Source: Ideonella aquatica (lineage in GTDB: Bacteria > Pseudomonadota > Gammaproteobacteria > Burkholderiales > Burkholderiaceae_C). From it: a stretch of 64,000 nt of DNA. The notes below the pieces were generated by a model. That model had not been told where the DNA came from. It searched no databases and saw only the letters and a program-made list of their open reading frames with translations. Below, piece after piece: positions 33,070 to 41,992 of the stretch. The stretch is taken from positions 62,001 to 126,000 of the forward strand of contig NZ_JAGQDE010000014.1 of assembly GCF_018069755.1 (NCBI RefSeq), written 5' to 3'. Both the position numbers and the translations under genes were made by a program. How positions within the stretch are numbered: the stretch's first letter is position 1; each line of letters starts with the position of its first letter.

Positions 33070-33309
33070 TCAGGTCTGACGGACGTACCCGCGGCGCGCC
33101 CGACGCGCATCCTCGCGGTTCAGGCGATCCCTGCCTGCTTCCAACGAGCTGAGCGGCTCCGCCTTGTGGCCGCCGCGCCGGCTGCCGCGTCCACCCCACG
33201 CGCGAAAGAACTCCAGATCCCCGAAGAGGTTGCGCCGGACTTGCGCGGTGTAGTACCTCGTCGGGGAATTCCAGGCCAGCGCGGGAAGGGTGAAGAAATC
33301 GGAATCCAT
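33070..33309 (-). CDS. WGR-domain mini-protein
   Basis: 79 aa from ATG 33309 (ATG 33315 is possible). Almost the whole chain is one WGR domain: RYYTAQVRRNLFGDLEFFRAWGGRGSRRGGHKAEPLSS.. followed by a basic tail (RRARRGYVRQT). WGR domains bind nucleic acids and protein partners in PARPs and in some bacterial regulators. A free-standing WGR could be a DNA-binding adaptor. It is read opposite to its neighbours. Confidence 0.7.
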   Translation of the reverse strand: MDSDFFTLPALAWNSPTRYYTAQVRRNLFGDLEFFRAWGGRGSRRGGHKAEPLSSLEAGRDRLNREDARRARRGYVRQT

Positions 33310-33536
33310 GGGCATGGTGACCAATGTAGCGTTACTGTGGCTCATGGGATGAGCCAGCGCAAGCAACTAGACCGCCAAGGGCTTGGCAACCGCTTTTTCA
33401 GTGATCTACACTTGGACACAACCAGCGGCAAAAAGTAAATGACACGCTGGCGAGAGATCAGAAGCGAGCAGTACCAAGGGGGGTGCCACCGAGCAGTACA
33501 TCGGCGCCAAAAAATAAGTCAATCAATGACTGCGCC

Positions 33537-34229
33537 ATGTCCGCGAGAAACTTCGACCGTGTCGGCGATGAAGATGAACTCTTCGCTGCCGTGCTTCAGT
33601 GTGCCAACGCCCTGGACTTCAGGTTCGCCACACTGTCCTTCTCAGTTCACCGCGGCACCTCGGCCGAATACTATGAACTGAACAACCTGCCGCCGGCGTT
33701 CGTCCTCGCGCAGAAACCCGACTCATGGCAGCGCGACCCCGTGCTGCGCCACATGAAGCGCTCGTCGCTTCCCCTGCTGTGGGGGCGCAAGACCTATGAG
33801 CAGGCGGGAGCGATTGATCTCTATGAGGAACAGGAGCCCTGGGGCATCGCCGGGGGCGCTGCACTTGCGCTGCACCTGCCCAAGCGACGGCGTCTGTTCG
33901 TGGGCTTTGATGGCTCTGAGCGGGCCTGGCGCAGCCAGCCGGGACGGGTGTGCGCCGAACTCGTGTCCGTTGCCAACGCCTGTTTCCCTCACGTCCTCCG
34001 GCTGGCGCCGGCCAGGATGCGCAGCAGGCTCAATGAGCGTGAGCGCACGGTCATGGAAAGACTGTCCGCCGGTCTCTCGCTGCAGGACACGGCGGCAGCC
34101 CTCGGACTCTCACGTCGGACCGTTCTGGCTCATGTCAAGGCGGTCTCCGCGCGGCTCGGGCTGTCAACCGCGCAGACCATTCACGACGCGCAGCGCATCC
34201 TGGTAGACGAGGAGGGGGTCTTGTCATGA
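33537..34229 (+). CDS. LuxR-family regulator with autoinducer-binding-like domain (1)
   Basis: 230 aa from ATG 33537. Residues 15-155 follow the autoinducer-binding fold, with the pocket residues still visible: DP in SWQRDPVLRHM, W in LPLLWG, and the G-ALALHLP strand. The C terminus is a LuxR helix-turn-helix (LNERERTVMERLSAGLSLQDTAAALGLSRRTVLAHVKAVSARLGL). No luxI-type synthase is present in the window, so it is a LuxR solo. It overlaps the second regulator by ATGA. LuxR/TraR-type proteins control transfer of several conjugative elements, which fits its location next to the partition and replication genes. Confidence 0.8.
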   Translation: MSARNFDRVGDEDELFAAVLQCANALDFRFATLSFSVHRGTSAEYYELNNLPPAFVLAQKPDSWQRDPVLRHMKRSSLPLLWGRKTYEQAGAIDLYEEQEPWGIAGGAALALHLPKRRRLFVGFDGSERAWRSQPGRVCAELVSVANACFPHVLRLAPARMRSRLNERERTVMERLSAGLSLQDTAAALGLSRRTVLAHVKAVSARLGLSTAQTIHDAQRILVDEEGVLS

Positions 34230-35026
34230 GTGCGGAGCAGGCAGGACAGGCCGCGGCTGAGCTTGAACCCATTGCTTGCCAACGGTATGGCCCGATCTTC
34301 GATGACGCTGTGGATGCCCGCTCTGTGCCGGCTCTGGAGAGCGCGTGCCACGCCTTTGCGGAGCGCTATGGCATCAGTTCGTTCATCTTGACGCTGGCGC
34401 GCCCCCGGGGGGGAACGGCCTCGCGCATTCACCGGGCGCATTGGGAGCTCGACTCCATTCATTCGGGGCCGGCTGGCTGGAGCGCGGCCTTGTCCGACAG
34501 CATGGCTTCGTGCCCGGTGCTTCAGACCTTCCTAGACGGGCGCGTTGAGCCGCTGCGTTGGGGTCACGAGCTTTTCGTACTGGCGGGCGCGTCATCACGT
34601 TGGCGCGCTTACGAGCAGGCTGGGCTGACCCGTGGTTTGGCCTTTGTGTCACCGCTGGGCGACAGGGGGCTGGTGATCCTCGACCTGGGCTTGTCCGCGC
34701 ATCGGCCAAGCGTCGATTTGTCCCAGGTCTTGATGTGGGGGCAGCTGTTCACGACCCTGGCCAGTGAAGCCACGCACCGGCTGCTGTCCAAGCGGGCTGC
34801 GCCGGGTGCCGATCGCGACGCGGCGCCTGCGCTCTCCCAGCGCGAAATGCTCACCTTGCAATATGCCGCCAACGGACTGAGCTTGACCGAGATCGCCAAG
34901 GAGCAGTTTGTCTCCCGCTCTGTCGTGGAGCGCGCACTCGTGGCGGCACGAGACAAACTGGGCTGCGCGACGACCGTAGCGGCCGCCTGCCGAGCCGTGT
35001 CACTGGGTGTGATCGACGCACCCTGA
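34226..35026 (+). CDS. LuxR-family regulator with divergent sensor domain (2)
   Basis: 266 aa, translationally coupled to the preceding regulator (ATGA at 34226-34229). The N-terminal 180 residues follow the same fold as the first regulator, but the conserved Asp-Pro of the acyl-homoserine-lactone pocket is SCP in SMASCPVLQTF, so ligand binding may be lost or changed. The C-terminal helix-turn-helix is intact (LSQREMLTLQYAANGLSLTEIAKEQFVSRSVVERALVAARDKLG). It could form heterodimers with, or antagonise, its partner. Confidence 0.78.
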   Translation: MSAEQAGQAAAELEPIACQRYGPIFDDAVDARSVPALESACHAFAERYGISSFILTLARPRGGTASRIHRAHWELDSIHSGPAGWSAALSDSMASCPVLQTFLDGRVEPLRWGHELFVLAGASSRWRAYEQAGLTRGLAFVSPLGDRGLVILDLGLSAHRPSVDLSQVLMWGQLFTTLASEATHRLLSKRAAPGADRDAAPALSQREMLTLQYAANGLSLTEIAKEQFVSRSVVERALVAARDKLGCATTVAAACRAVSLGVIDAP

Positions 35027-35163
35027 CGTCAAGACGGTCAGGCCGCCAGGTGCCCCGGCGGGTGCTAGAAAGAAGAAATTCCTTCCTACTCGACAGGCAG
35101 GGTGCTGCGGTCGAATCGACCCTGTTGCAACGACAGGAGTCAGCGTTTGTTGGTTCGATCTCT

Positions 35164-35436
35164 TCAGTTTGTCTCGGGCCGATCGCCCCAGTCACCGAGC
35201 TCGACCTCGAAGTGCTGGGCGCCGATGTCTCGGAGGTAGCCCGCGAGGGTGTCCAGCTTCTTGAAGTAGCGCACGTTACCGCGCCGGGCCTCCAGCGTCA
35301 GCTCCTGATCCCCATCGCGCAATAGCAGGACGAAGCCCGAGGCCGTTCCACGGGCCACGAGCCGACCAGCCTTGCCTGTGGCAACCAAAATACGTAATAT
35401 TGGCTCGCCAAGACATACACTTTTGGACGACGACAT
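35164..35436 (-). CDS. ParC-like partition-associated protein (divergent copy)
   Basis: Up to 90 aa. Its C-terminal part (RRGNVRYFKKLDTLAGYLRDIGAQHFEVEL) is clearly similar to that of the plus-strand neighbour (RGAPREWASLDSVAAYMRRLGATEVTVAM), so the two are divergent paralogues. The ATG at 35436 overlaps the neighbour's ATG. An internal TTG at 35388 would avoid this and leave a promoter between them. Similar small proteins accompany parA on ICEs of this type. The product may be a DNA-binding partner or regulator. Confidence 0.6.
   Translation of the reverse strand: MSSSKSVCLGEPILRILVATGKAGRLVARGTASGFVLLLRDGDQELTLEARRGNVRYFKKLDTLAGYLRDIGAQHFEVELGDWGDRPETN
35386..35434. promoter_or_regulatory. 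Divergent control region with palindrome
   Basis: An AT-rich segment (AAAATACGTAATATT, 35387-35401) abuts the palindrome TTGGC-TC-GCCAA (35400-35411). It lies between the two ParC-like genes and is the likely operator/promoter for the partition operon. Confidence 0.4.
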
Positions 35437-35803
35437 GACTTATTCTGGCGATCAGGGCGGAGGGCCGCCGGGTACTTCGGCCGCCATGGTACGCGCTCAC
35501 GCGACCGAGCCGCGTGGGCGCGCCCGCGAGCGCCAGGAGGGTATGCCGCCCATCAAGACGCCCGAGCTGCGTCACCTGGTGGCCGCCAAGGGTGTCAAGG
35601 TCTTCACCGCCAGTGAGATCGAGCCCGGTCGCTATCGGCTGGTCGTGCAGTTCGCCCAGCGCAACCATTTGCTGACCGGCGCGCGTGGCGCGCCGCGCGA
35701 ATGGGCCAGCCTCGACAGCGTGGCCGCCTACATGCGCCGCCTTGGCGCGACGGAGGTCACGGTCGCGATGCTGTGGCCGCAGCCGCCGGCAGCCCGTGCT
35801 TGA
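35435..35803 (+). CDS. ParC-like partition-associated protein
   Basis: 122 aa from ATG 35435. The N-terminal 45 residues are polar and probably disordered. The rest forms a beta-rich domain (LRHLVAAKGVKVFTASEIEPGRYRLVVQFAQRNHLL) plus a helix (LDSVAAYMRRLGATEV) shared with the divergent paralogue. It lies 23 bp upstream of parA and is probably the first gene of the partition operon. The assignment as ParC-like is based on context on PFGI-1-type elements. Confidence 0.65.
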   Translation: MTYSGDQGGGPPGTSAAMVRAHATEPRGRARERQEGMPPIKTPELRHLVAAKGVKVFTASEIEPGRYRLVVQFAQRNHLLTGARGAPREWASLDSVAAYMRRLGATEVTVAMLWPQPPAARA

Positions 35804-35826
35804 CCACCCACTTGGAATACCCGCGC

Positions 35827-36714
35827 ATGACTCAGACCATCGCCGCGCTGAACTCCAAAGGGGGCGTCGGCAAGACCACCTTTCTGGCGAACCTGGGCGG
35901 TCTGCTGGCCGACATGGGTGCGCGCATCCTGTTGGTGGACGCCGACCCGCAACCCAGTCTCACCAAGTACTTCGCTTTGGCCGATGAGGCGCCGCAGGGT
36001 CTGGTCGAGGTGGTCACCCAGGGCACGGTCACGCCGGGCTGCATTTCGCGAACCTCGGTGCCTGGGCTGGACCTGGTGCGCTCCAACGATGGCGAAGCTC
36101 ACCTGCAGCACTGGCTGCACGGACGGCCGGACGCCCGCATCCGGCTGGCCCGCGCATTGCGCAACCCCTACGTGCAGGAGCACTACGACTTCATCCTGAT
36201 CGACACCCAGGGCGCGATCGGGCCGCTGCAGACCGCTGCTGCTTTTGCCGCAGACACCCTGGTATCACCGCTTCCCCCGGACACCCCGTCGGTGCGGGAG
36301 TTCCGCTCAGGGACCTTGCGCGTGCTCCAGCGGCTGGAGCAGGACCCCAACGAGCCGCAGGCCGCGCTGGCTCCCATCCAAGCCGTCATCTGCCGTCACG
36401 AGTACACCCGAAACGCCCGCCAGCTGCTCGGTGAGCTGCGCGCCGAGTTCGACGTTGGCGACCGGGTCACCATCCTGGACACGGTGATTCCCAGCGCCGT
36501 CGCCTACAAGGACGCGTTCACCGCCCGGCGGCCAGTGCATCAGCTCAACCGCCAGGGCGGCACCCGGTGTCCGTCGGGCTATGAAGTGATGCACCGGATC
36601 GTCTGGGAGCTTCAGCCGCAGCTCTACGGGCACTTTGCAGGCCGCCTGCGCGGCGACCCACGTGAGGTCTTCGGACCCTCGCAGACCGCCCACGCCGCTG
36701 CAAGGGCCGCATGA
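35827..36714 (+). CDS. parA: ParA-family partition ATPase
   Basis: 295 aa. Deviant Walker A motif KGGVGKTT at residues 11-18, Walker A' LLVDADPQPSLTKY, and Walker B FILIDTQGAIG identify a ParA/MinD ATPase. On ICEs these proteins, with ParB, stabilise the excised circular form and regulate element genes. There is no N-terminal helix-turn-helix, so it is the short type. The stop overlaps the parB start (ATGA, 36711-36714). Confidence 0.92.
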   Translation: MTQTIAALNSKGGVGKTTFLANLGGLLADMGARILLVDADPQPSLTKYFALADEAPQGLVEVVTQGTVTPGCISRTSVPGLDLVRSNDGEAHLQHWLHGRPDARIRLARALRNPYVQEHYDFILIDTQGAIGPLQTAAAFAADTLVSPLPPDTPSVREFRSGTLRVLQRLEQDPNEPQAALAPIQAVICRHEYTRNARQLLGELRAEFDVGDRVTILDTVIPSAVAYKDAFTARRPVHQLNRQGGTRCPSGYEVMHRIVWELQPQLYGHFAGRLRGDPREVFGPSQTAHAAARAA

Positions 36715-38678
36715 ACACCTCCAGGAAGCGCCAGGGCTTCAACCCGCTCACCGACGGGCTGCCGCTGACCATCCCCGTCGGGCAGGCCATCGAGAACCTG
36801 GCCGCCGCCACCGCCCGCGCCGCTGCGCGCAGGAACCGACCCAACACTGCCATGCTTCGCCCGCACGACTCGACCATGCCGACGCCCTTTGGCGCCGCCA
36901 GCCCAGACAGCCTCGGTCCTCCTGGCAAGACCCCCAGCAGAGCGCAGCGTGACGAGGCCGAGTTCAAGGCCAGCTACGCCGTGGGCGACACCGCGCCGTC
37001 CAAGATCGACCTGCGCCGGGACTTGCCGGGCCCCATGCTGCTCAAGTCGGTCGACATCGTCCGCTACGACCACAACCCACGGCTCTATGCCAACGAGAAG
37101 CGAGAGGACATCCGCCACAGCCTGAAGGCCAATGGCTATCAGGGCACGCTGCAGGTGACGCGCAGGCACGCTGGCGAGCCGTACATGCTGGCGGCGGGCT
37201 CCAACACGACGCTCGAGCTCTTGCAGGAGCTCTATGCCCAGACCGGCGACGAGCGCTTCCTGTGGGTCAACTGCATCTACCAGCCCTACCAGGGCGAGAC
37301 CACGCTGCTGTCTCAGCACCTCGGCGAGAACCTGAACCGTGGCGACATGAAGTTCTGGGAAGTCGCCGTGGGCATGTGTGAGCTGCTTGGGCTGATCGAG
37401 GAAGAGCGACGCCAACACGATCCAGGCGCCAAGCCCATGGCCGTTCGCGAGGCCAGCGAGGCACTGGCCGCCCGTGGCCTGAAGGCAGACAAGTCGCTGG
37501 TGACCATCTGGCGTTTTGCCACCAGCCGGCTGGCGCCGCTGGGGAGCGCCAGCGCCCATCTGACCCACCGTGGGGTGCAGGGCATCCTGCAGCCCCGGCT
37601 GAACGCTCTGCTGGCGCTGGCCACGCGCCTGGGCATGGACGAAGCCGCGTTTTGGGACGACCTGGTCGCCAAGGAGCTGCGGCTGTACGCCACCTCGGCG
37701 CACGACGTGCAGGCCTTCGACCCCCATGAGGTCGCGGATCAGGTCGAAGCAGCCCTGGCCGAGCGTGCCTCGGAGTCGATCGAGTCCGTGCGCCACATGC
37801 TCTCGCTGCTCAAACTGAATCCGAAGCTCACGATGGCTGAGCTGCGGCAGCCCTCCCCCAACCTGGTTGCTGCACCAACGGCGTCCTCCGCCAGTGGGCC
37901 CCTGCAGGACAGCGCCAGCACAGGACAGCCAGTCCGGCACCCTGTCGAGCATCCTGTAGCGCAGCCTGTCGAGCCGCCGCCCAGCCAACAGCGGCCGCTC
38001 AACCTCACCACGGTGATCCAGGGGCCGCCGCCTGGGGCGGGCACTGGCGCGCTGATCCCGTCCGCCCGCTCAGGCCTTGTCGAGCCCCAGGGGGATGCGG
38101 CCCGGCCAGCGACCGGCGCAACCGGGACGCCGCGCGCCTCGGTCGGTCCGCTGTTCAGCGCGGGCGTGGCGGACCGGGCCGATCCTCTGGGTGCGCTGCA
38201 CTCCGCCGTCGATGAGCTGCTGGCCACCGCCGGACTGAGCGACGTTCTGCGCTGGCGCGACGAGATGCCGCTGGGCTTCTACCTGGACCTGCCCGATCGG
38301 CAGGCCCACAGACGCCAGACGGTGCAGATCGGCAGCCCGCAAGACCAGACCCGAACGATGAAGACCATCGTCTGGTGGTCGCTGACGACGATCTCCGGCC
38401 AGTGGCTCGAAGGGGCCGTCGACTGCATCGACCACACCAGCACCTTCTACCGGAGCTTCTCCGTCGAGCGGGAGGAGTCGCCCCTCGAAGGCACGGACAT
38501 CGAGCCCGTGCAGCCCGAGCCCGTCGAGCTGCTGATGGCCCGTGTCACCCCGGGCCTCATCCGGCCCGCCATGACCCAGCTGCGGGCGGTCGAGGAGCTG
38601 GCCGCGACCGTCATGGAGCAATTGCCCGAGCGCTGGATGCTGCTGCAGAAGCTGCTGCTGTCCGGCAACCCGTACTGA
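36711..38678 (+). CDS. parB: ParB-family partition protein of the ICE type
   Basis: 655 aa, much longer than plasmid ParB. An N-terminal extension of about 100 residues precedes the ParB/sulfiredoxin-like domain (SVDIVRYDHNPRLYANEKREDIRHSLKANGYQGTLQVTRR.., about 105-175; LAAGSNTTLELLQEL). A helix-turn-helix and helical region follows (about 185-370). A long Pro/Ser/Ala-rich linker (about 380-490) leads to a C-terminal domain (LDLPDRQAHRRQTVQIG.., WWSLTTISGQWLEGAVD). This long form is characteristic of PFGI-1-type ICEs. It binds parS-like sites; none was identified here. Confidence 0.88.
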   Translation: MNTSRKRQGFNPLTDGLPLTIPVGQAIENLAAATARAAARRNRPNTAMLRPHDSTMPTPFGAASPDSLGPPGKTPSRAQRDEAEFKASYAVGDTAPSKIDLRRDLPGPMLLKSVDIVRYDHNPRLYANEKREDIRHSLKANGYQGTLQVTRRHAGEPYMLAAGSNTTLELLQELYAQTGDERFLWVNCIYQPYQGETTLLSQHLGENLNRGDMKFWEVAVGMCELLGLIEEERRQHDPGAKPMAVREASEALAARGLKADKSLVTIWRFATSRLAPLGSASAHLTHRGVQGILQPRLNALLALATRLGMDEAAFWDDLVAKELRLYATSAHDVQAFDPHEVADQVEAALAERASESIESVRHMLSLLKLNPKLTMAELRQPSPNLVAAPTASSASGPLQDSASTGQPVRHPVEHPVAQPVEPPPSQQRPLNLTTVIQGPPPGAGTGALIPSARSGLVEPQGDAARPATGATGTPRASVGPLFSAGVADRADPLGALHSAVDELLATAGLSDVLRWRDEMPLGFYLDLPDRQAHRRQTVQIGSPQDQTRTMKTIVWWSLTTISGQWLEGAVDCIDHTSTFYRSFSVEREESPLEGTDIEPVQPEPVELLMARVTPGLIRPAMTQLRAVEELAATVMEQLPERWMLLQKLLLSGNPY

Positions 38679-38695
38679 CCAAGGATCGCCCCGAC

Positions 38696-39328
38696 ATGCA
38701 CCAACGAGGAACTGTGCCCGGCCACCCTGGCGAGGCCCACCGGAGCCCGTCGACCGTGACACTGCGGGATCCCGCTGTCCAGATGTTCGCCCTCACCCGG
38801 CTGATCGCAGCCATGGAGGACGCCGATCCCCAGGTGCTGCACCAGATGCTCGGCGCCGGCATGACGCCAGAGCTGCTGGACCGGCTGCGCTCCATGCCAC
38901 TGAACGAGGCCTTGCGCTTCGCCGTGGGTCAGTGCGGCCTGGCGATCGCCGTCGATACAGCGGCCATGCGTGCGCAGCTGCAGCGCATCGACCGCGCCAA
39001 GGCGGACCGCGAAGCCCTGGAATACCTGGTGCGCCATGGCGCGTCGCCGCGGCTGCTGACGCAGCTGTTCACGCTGTCGCAGTCCGACGCGCGGCGCCTG
39101 CGGCGCGTGCTGGCGCCCGATGTGGCCACCGGTGGGCGCCCCAGACTGCCCCCAGACGAGATGCGCGACGAGATCGAGCGCGTCTGGGCCGAGCTCGCGG
39201 CCGAGCCGTGCCCCAGGGCGCGCATCCGCCGCTTGCACGAACGCTTCGCGACCCAGGTGATTGCGTCGCTGGAGCTGGTGATCCTGCCCCAGGTTACCGG
39301 CGCCTGGCGCAGCGGCCCTCAGGCCTGA
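38696..39328 (+). CDS. DUF2857-type ICE protein
   Basis: 210 aa from ATG 38696, 17 bp after parB. It is all-helical with two blocks typical of the DUF2857/STY4526 family: QMFALTRLIAAMEDADPQVLHQMLGAGMTPELLDRLRSMPLNEALRFA and an HTH-like QLFTLSQSDARRLRRVLAP. The same gene sits between parB and the STY4528-type gene in SPI-7/PFGI-1-like elements. It is probably a DNA-binding regulator (FlhC-like), though function is not proven. Confidence 0.75.
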   Translation: MHQRGTVPGHPGEAHRSPSTVTLRDPAVQMFALTRLIAAMEDADPQVLHQMLGAGMTPELLDRLRSMPLNEALRFAVGQCGLAIAVDTAAMRAQLQRIDRAKADREALEYLVRHGASPRLLTQLFTLSQSDARRLRRVLAPDVATGGRPRLPPDEMRDEIERVWAELAAEPCPRARIRRLHERFATQVIASLELVILPQVTGAWRSGPQA

Positions 39329-39424
39329 TGAACGCTCTTCGTCGCCCCACTGGGCGACCACTTCCTCGGCCAGCACAGGGCGATCCCCTGTGAGGCCGCC
39401 CGACACCGTGACGAGGCACCTGCC

Positions 39425-40036
39425 ATGAGCCAGACGACCCCTCACAAGCCCCCCTGCCCTATTCCTGAGCCGGCGCTACGCACCACGGCGCTTGCCGCCT
39501 CCGCGGCCACGCCTGGCGTCAACGCACGCCGCTCAACCGCGCCCGCCCAGGGCGGCGCCGTCCTCACCGATCTGGCCGCTGTGCGGCGGGCCAAGCAGAA
39601 AGAACGCGCCCGTGTGGCCCAGGCGGTGGACTGGTACATGGACCGTGCCGAGCAAGTGTGCCTCGCGGTGCCGATGATCTACATCTACATCGCCCACTCG
39701 ATCGCGGCGGCGGTGGCGCTCTACCAGATCGAGGCCCGCAGCGAGGGGCAGTACCTGGAGCGCGGTGACCCCTGGGTCCACCTGGACCAAAGCGCGTGGC
39801 TGTACCTGACCAAGCTCGATGAAGCGCAGTGGGTCCAGGCCCGTGGTGAGTTGCGAGCGCTGGATCTGATCGAGGAGCGGCGCCGCTATGACCTGGATCG
39901 CAGCGAGATCATCACCCAGATCCAGTTCCTGCCAGATGCCTTCTCACGGGCCAAGGGTCAGGTCCGCGATGACATCCGCCGTCAGCTCAAGGGCGGTGTT
40001 GACGCGGGTGGTTCGTTGCCCGGCTATCCCTGCTGA
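39425..40036 (+). CDS. Winged-helix protein related to the following replication-type gene
   Basis: 203 aa. The core (VALYQIEARSEGQYLERGDPWVHLDQSAWLYLTKLDEAQWVQARGELRALDLIEERRRYDL) has the same pattern as the winged-helix segment of the next gene (SQLIYWTRRGRD..GWIHKSAREWEIETGL..LDSGLLEER). That suggests both derive from one replication-initiator-like fold. The N terminus is Ala/Pro-rich. It ends 11 bp before the next start, so the two are likely co-expressed. I do not know a specific name for it. Confidence 0.7.
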   Translation: MSQTTPHKPPCPIPEPALRTTALAASAATPGVNARRSTAPAQGGAVLTDLAAVRRAKQKERARVAQAVDWYMDRAEQVCLAVPMIYIYIAHSIAAAVALYQIEARSEGQYLERGDPWVHLDQSAWLYLTKLDEAQWVQARGELRALDLIEERRRYDLDRSEIITQIQFLPDAFSRAKGQVRDDIRRQLKGGVDAGGSLPGYPC

Positions 40037-40047
40037 GGAGCCATCCG

Positions 40048-41757
40048 GTGGCCTTGTTCCTGCCCAGATCCCCGAAGGCCTCTGCCAGGGTGGGCACCCC
40101 GCTGGCGACGCTCGCGGTGGAGGCAGGGCGTGCCGAGACATTGGCGCAGCCCGCCAGGCGCACCGTCGTGTTGCTGGGAAGTCTTGCCGGGCCCTTGGCC
40201 CACCCAGCGCAGGACGCACCGCAGCCGTCGCCTGAGCCGGCCCGGCACTTCGCGTCCGACCTGACCGAGACGCCGCGGGTGCCCCGCCTCGCGTCGCGGG
40301 ACCGGACCGTGTTGCCACCCGGTACCGCGCGAAGCCAACTGTCGTGTTCGATCGCTGTGGCCAGCCGCGTCGTCGAGTTGGTGGACGACACCTGCTCGGC
40401 GGTGCTGTTGTCGCAGCTGATCTACTGGACCCGACGCGGCCGCGATGTGGTCGCGCGAGACGGCTGGATCCACAAGTCCGCCAGAGAGTGGGAGATCGAG
40501 ACCGGCCTGAGCTGGAAGATGCAGCGTCGCGCGCGCAAGATCCTGCTCGACAGTGGCCTGTTGGAGGAGCGGCTTCAGGCCATGCCCGCGAGCCTGGCCT
40601 TCCGTCTCAATCTCCGTGCGTTCGTGCCGCTGATGGCCGAGCGCAGCGAGATCGAGATGCCCGCGATCGACCTGTCCTGGTTCGTCGATCGTGACAGTCC
40701 GATCCTGGGTCGGCTGCTGGGGCGCTCGTTTCTGTTCCACACGGCCCTGACGGCCCACATGTCGGTGCCGGCGGCGATGATGGCCTCGCGCCTGCTCTCG
40801 GCACAGGGCGACCTGCGCGCGCGGCCGGCCCGGCTCAAGTACGTGCAGCTCTCCCGGGAGGCCTGGCGACGCGAAACCGGCCTGACCCGCCACCAGTGGC
40901 AGACCGCCCGCCGCGATCTCCAGGCGCTGGGGCTGTTGCTGGAGCGTCGGCACAACTTCCCGCGCCGCGTCGACCTCAGCATCGATCCGGTGGCCACCGC
41001 GTCCTTGCTGGCTTGTGCGATGACCGCGCCGATGGCCTCTGGGCTCGGCGCCCTGGGTCCCCAATCTGAGGCTGGGTCGGTTTGGGCGAAACAGACCGGT
41101 GGCAACGCACACCCACCAAAGCGACCTGCTGCGTTGACCGAACCGGCCGACAGGTGTCGACCGAACCGACCCACAGCGATCGACCAATCCGGCCTTTATC
41201 TCCAGGAATCACTACAGGTTCAACCACAACCACCACTACCGCCACAGCCTGGGCCGAGCACACGAGGCGGATGGGTCGACCCGTCCACGCCCGACTGGGG
41301 TGGGGGTGGGTGGCCTGCGCAGTGGCCCGGCCAGGCCGGCAGCGGCAGGCACTCGACATCCTGCGTTGGTGATGTGGCGCTCGTGGAGACCGGGCTGGTG
41401 TGGCCGGCTCCCTTGGGCGCCCAAGAGGGGGACCGCGAGGCCGCGGCCAGGCACCTGGCGGGCCTGGATCGGGTCATGCAACAGACCCTCCTGGACGAGG
41501 TCGCCTGGCGGGCCTCGCAAGGGACTGTGCGCTCGCCGGTGGGTCTGCTGCGCACGCTGTGCCGCAAGGCGGCTGCGGGGGAGTTCGCTGCGGACGGTGC
41601 GCACCGCATTGCCAGTGCCCGGCGCCAGCGCGATCAGGCTGCGCTCGCAGCGGCGGCATCTCCCGAGGCAGCCGCGAGCTGCGCGCCATCGGCTGAGGTA
41701 CGCGCCAAGTTCGATGCTCTGCGCCAGGAAGTGAAGAGGCGGCGGTGGCCAGCATGA
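40048..41757 (+). CDS. STY4528-family ICE replication-type protein
   Basis: 569 aa from GTG 40048, supported by GAGGAG 7 bp upstream. After a variable 110-residue N terminus, two winged-helix segments follow: SRVVELVDDTCSAVLLSQLIYWTRRGRD.. and LLSAQGDLRARPARLKYVQLSREAWRRETGLTRHQWQTARRDLQALGLL. This tandem is typical of replication initiator-like proteins on SPI-7/PFGI-1 elements. A Pro/Gly-rich linker (about 340-440) leads to a C-terminal helical domain (LLDEVAWRASQGTVRSPVGLLRTLCRKAAAGEF) also seen in helper replication proteins. Probably involved in replication of the excised element. Confidence 0.78.
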   Translation: MALFLPRSPKASARVGTPLATLAVEAGRAETLAQPARRTVVLLGSLAGPLAHPAQDAPQPSPEPARHFASDLTETPRVPRLASRDRTVLPPGTARSQLSCSIAVASRVVELVDDTCSAVLLSQLIYWTRRGRDVVARDGWIHKSAREWEIETGLSWKMQRRARKILLDSGLLEERLQAMPASLAFRLNLRAFVPLMAERSEIEMPAIDLSWFVDRDSPILGRLLGRSFLFHTALTAHMSVPAAMMASRLLSAQGDLRARPARLKYVQLSREAWRRETGLTRHQWQTARRDLQALGLLLERRHNFPRRVDLSIDPVATASLLACAMTAPMASGLGALGPQSEAGSVWAKQTGGNAHPPKRPAALTEPADRCRPNRPTAIDQSGLYLQESLQVQPQPPLPPQPGPSTRGGWVDPSTPDWGGGGWPAQWPGQAGSGRHSTSCVGDVALVETGLVWPAPLGAQEGDREAAARHLAGLDRVMQQTLLDEVAWRASQGTVRSPVGLLRTLCRKAAAGEFAADGAHRIASARRQRDQAALAAAASPEAAASCAPSAEVRAKFDALRQEVKRRRWPA

Positions 41758-41992
41758 GGCGCTGTCACAGCCAAAGCCCGAGTGAACTTGTCTGTCTTGC
41801 TGCAAGACAGACGGACCCGACTGGGCCGTCAGGGTGCGGCGGCTGCCAAAGCGGGCGCTGGGGCAGCGGCGCCACCTCGCCGGGACGCGGCCCGCGCAGG
41901 GCGGACCGAGGGCCGGCCATGCGGCGCCGCCGCAGCGCCGCTTCGCCCGCAGACACCTCGATCAACCACAACCATCAATGAGGAGGATTTCC

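Noticed and set aside
36624-37988. 454-aa minus-strand open frame antisense to parB
   Set aside because: No motifs and strong codon-shadow composition; parB is intact on the other strand.
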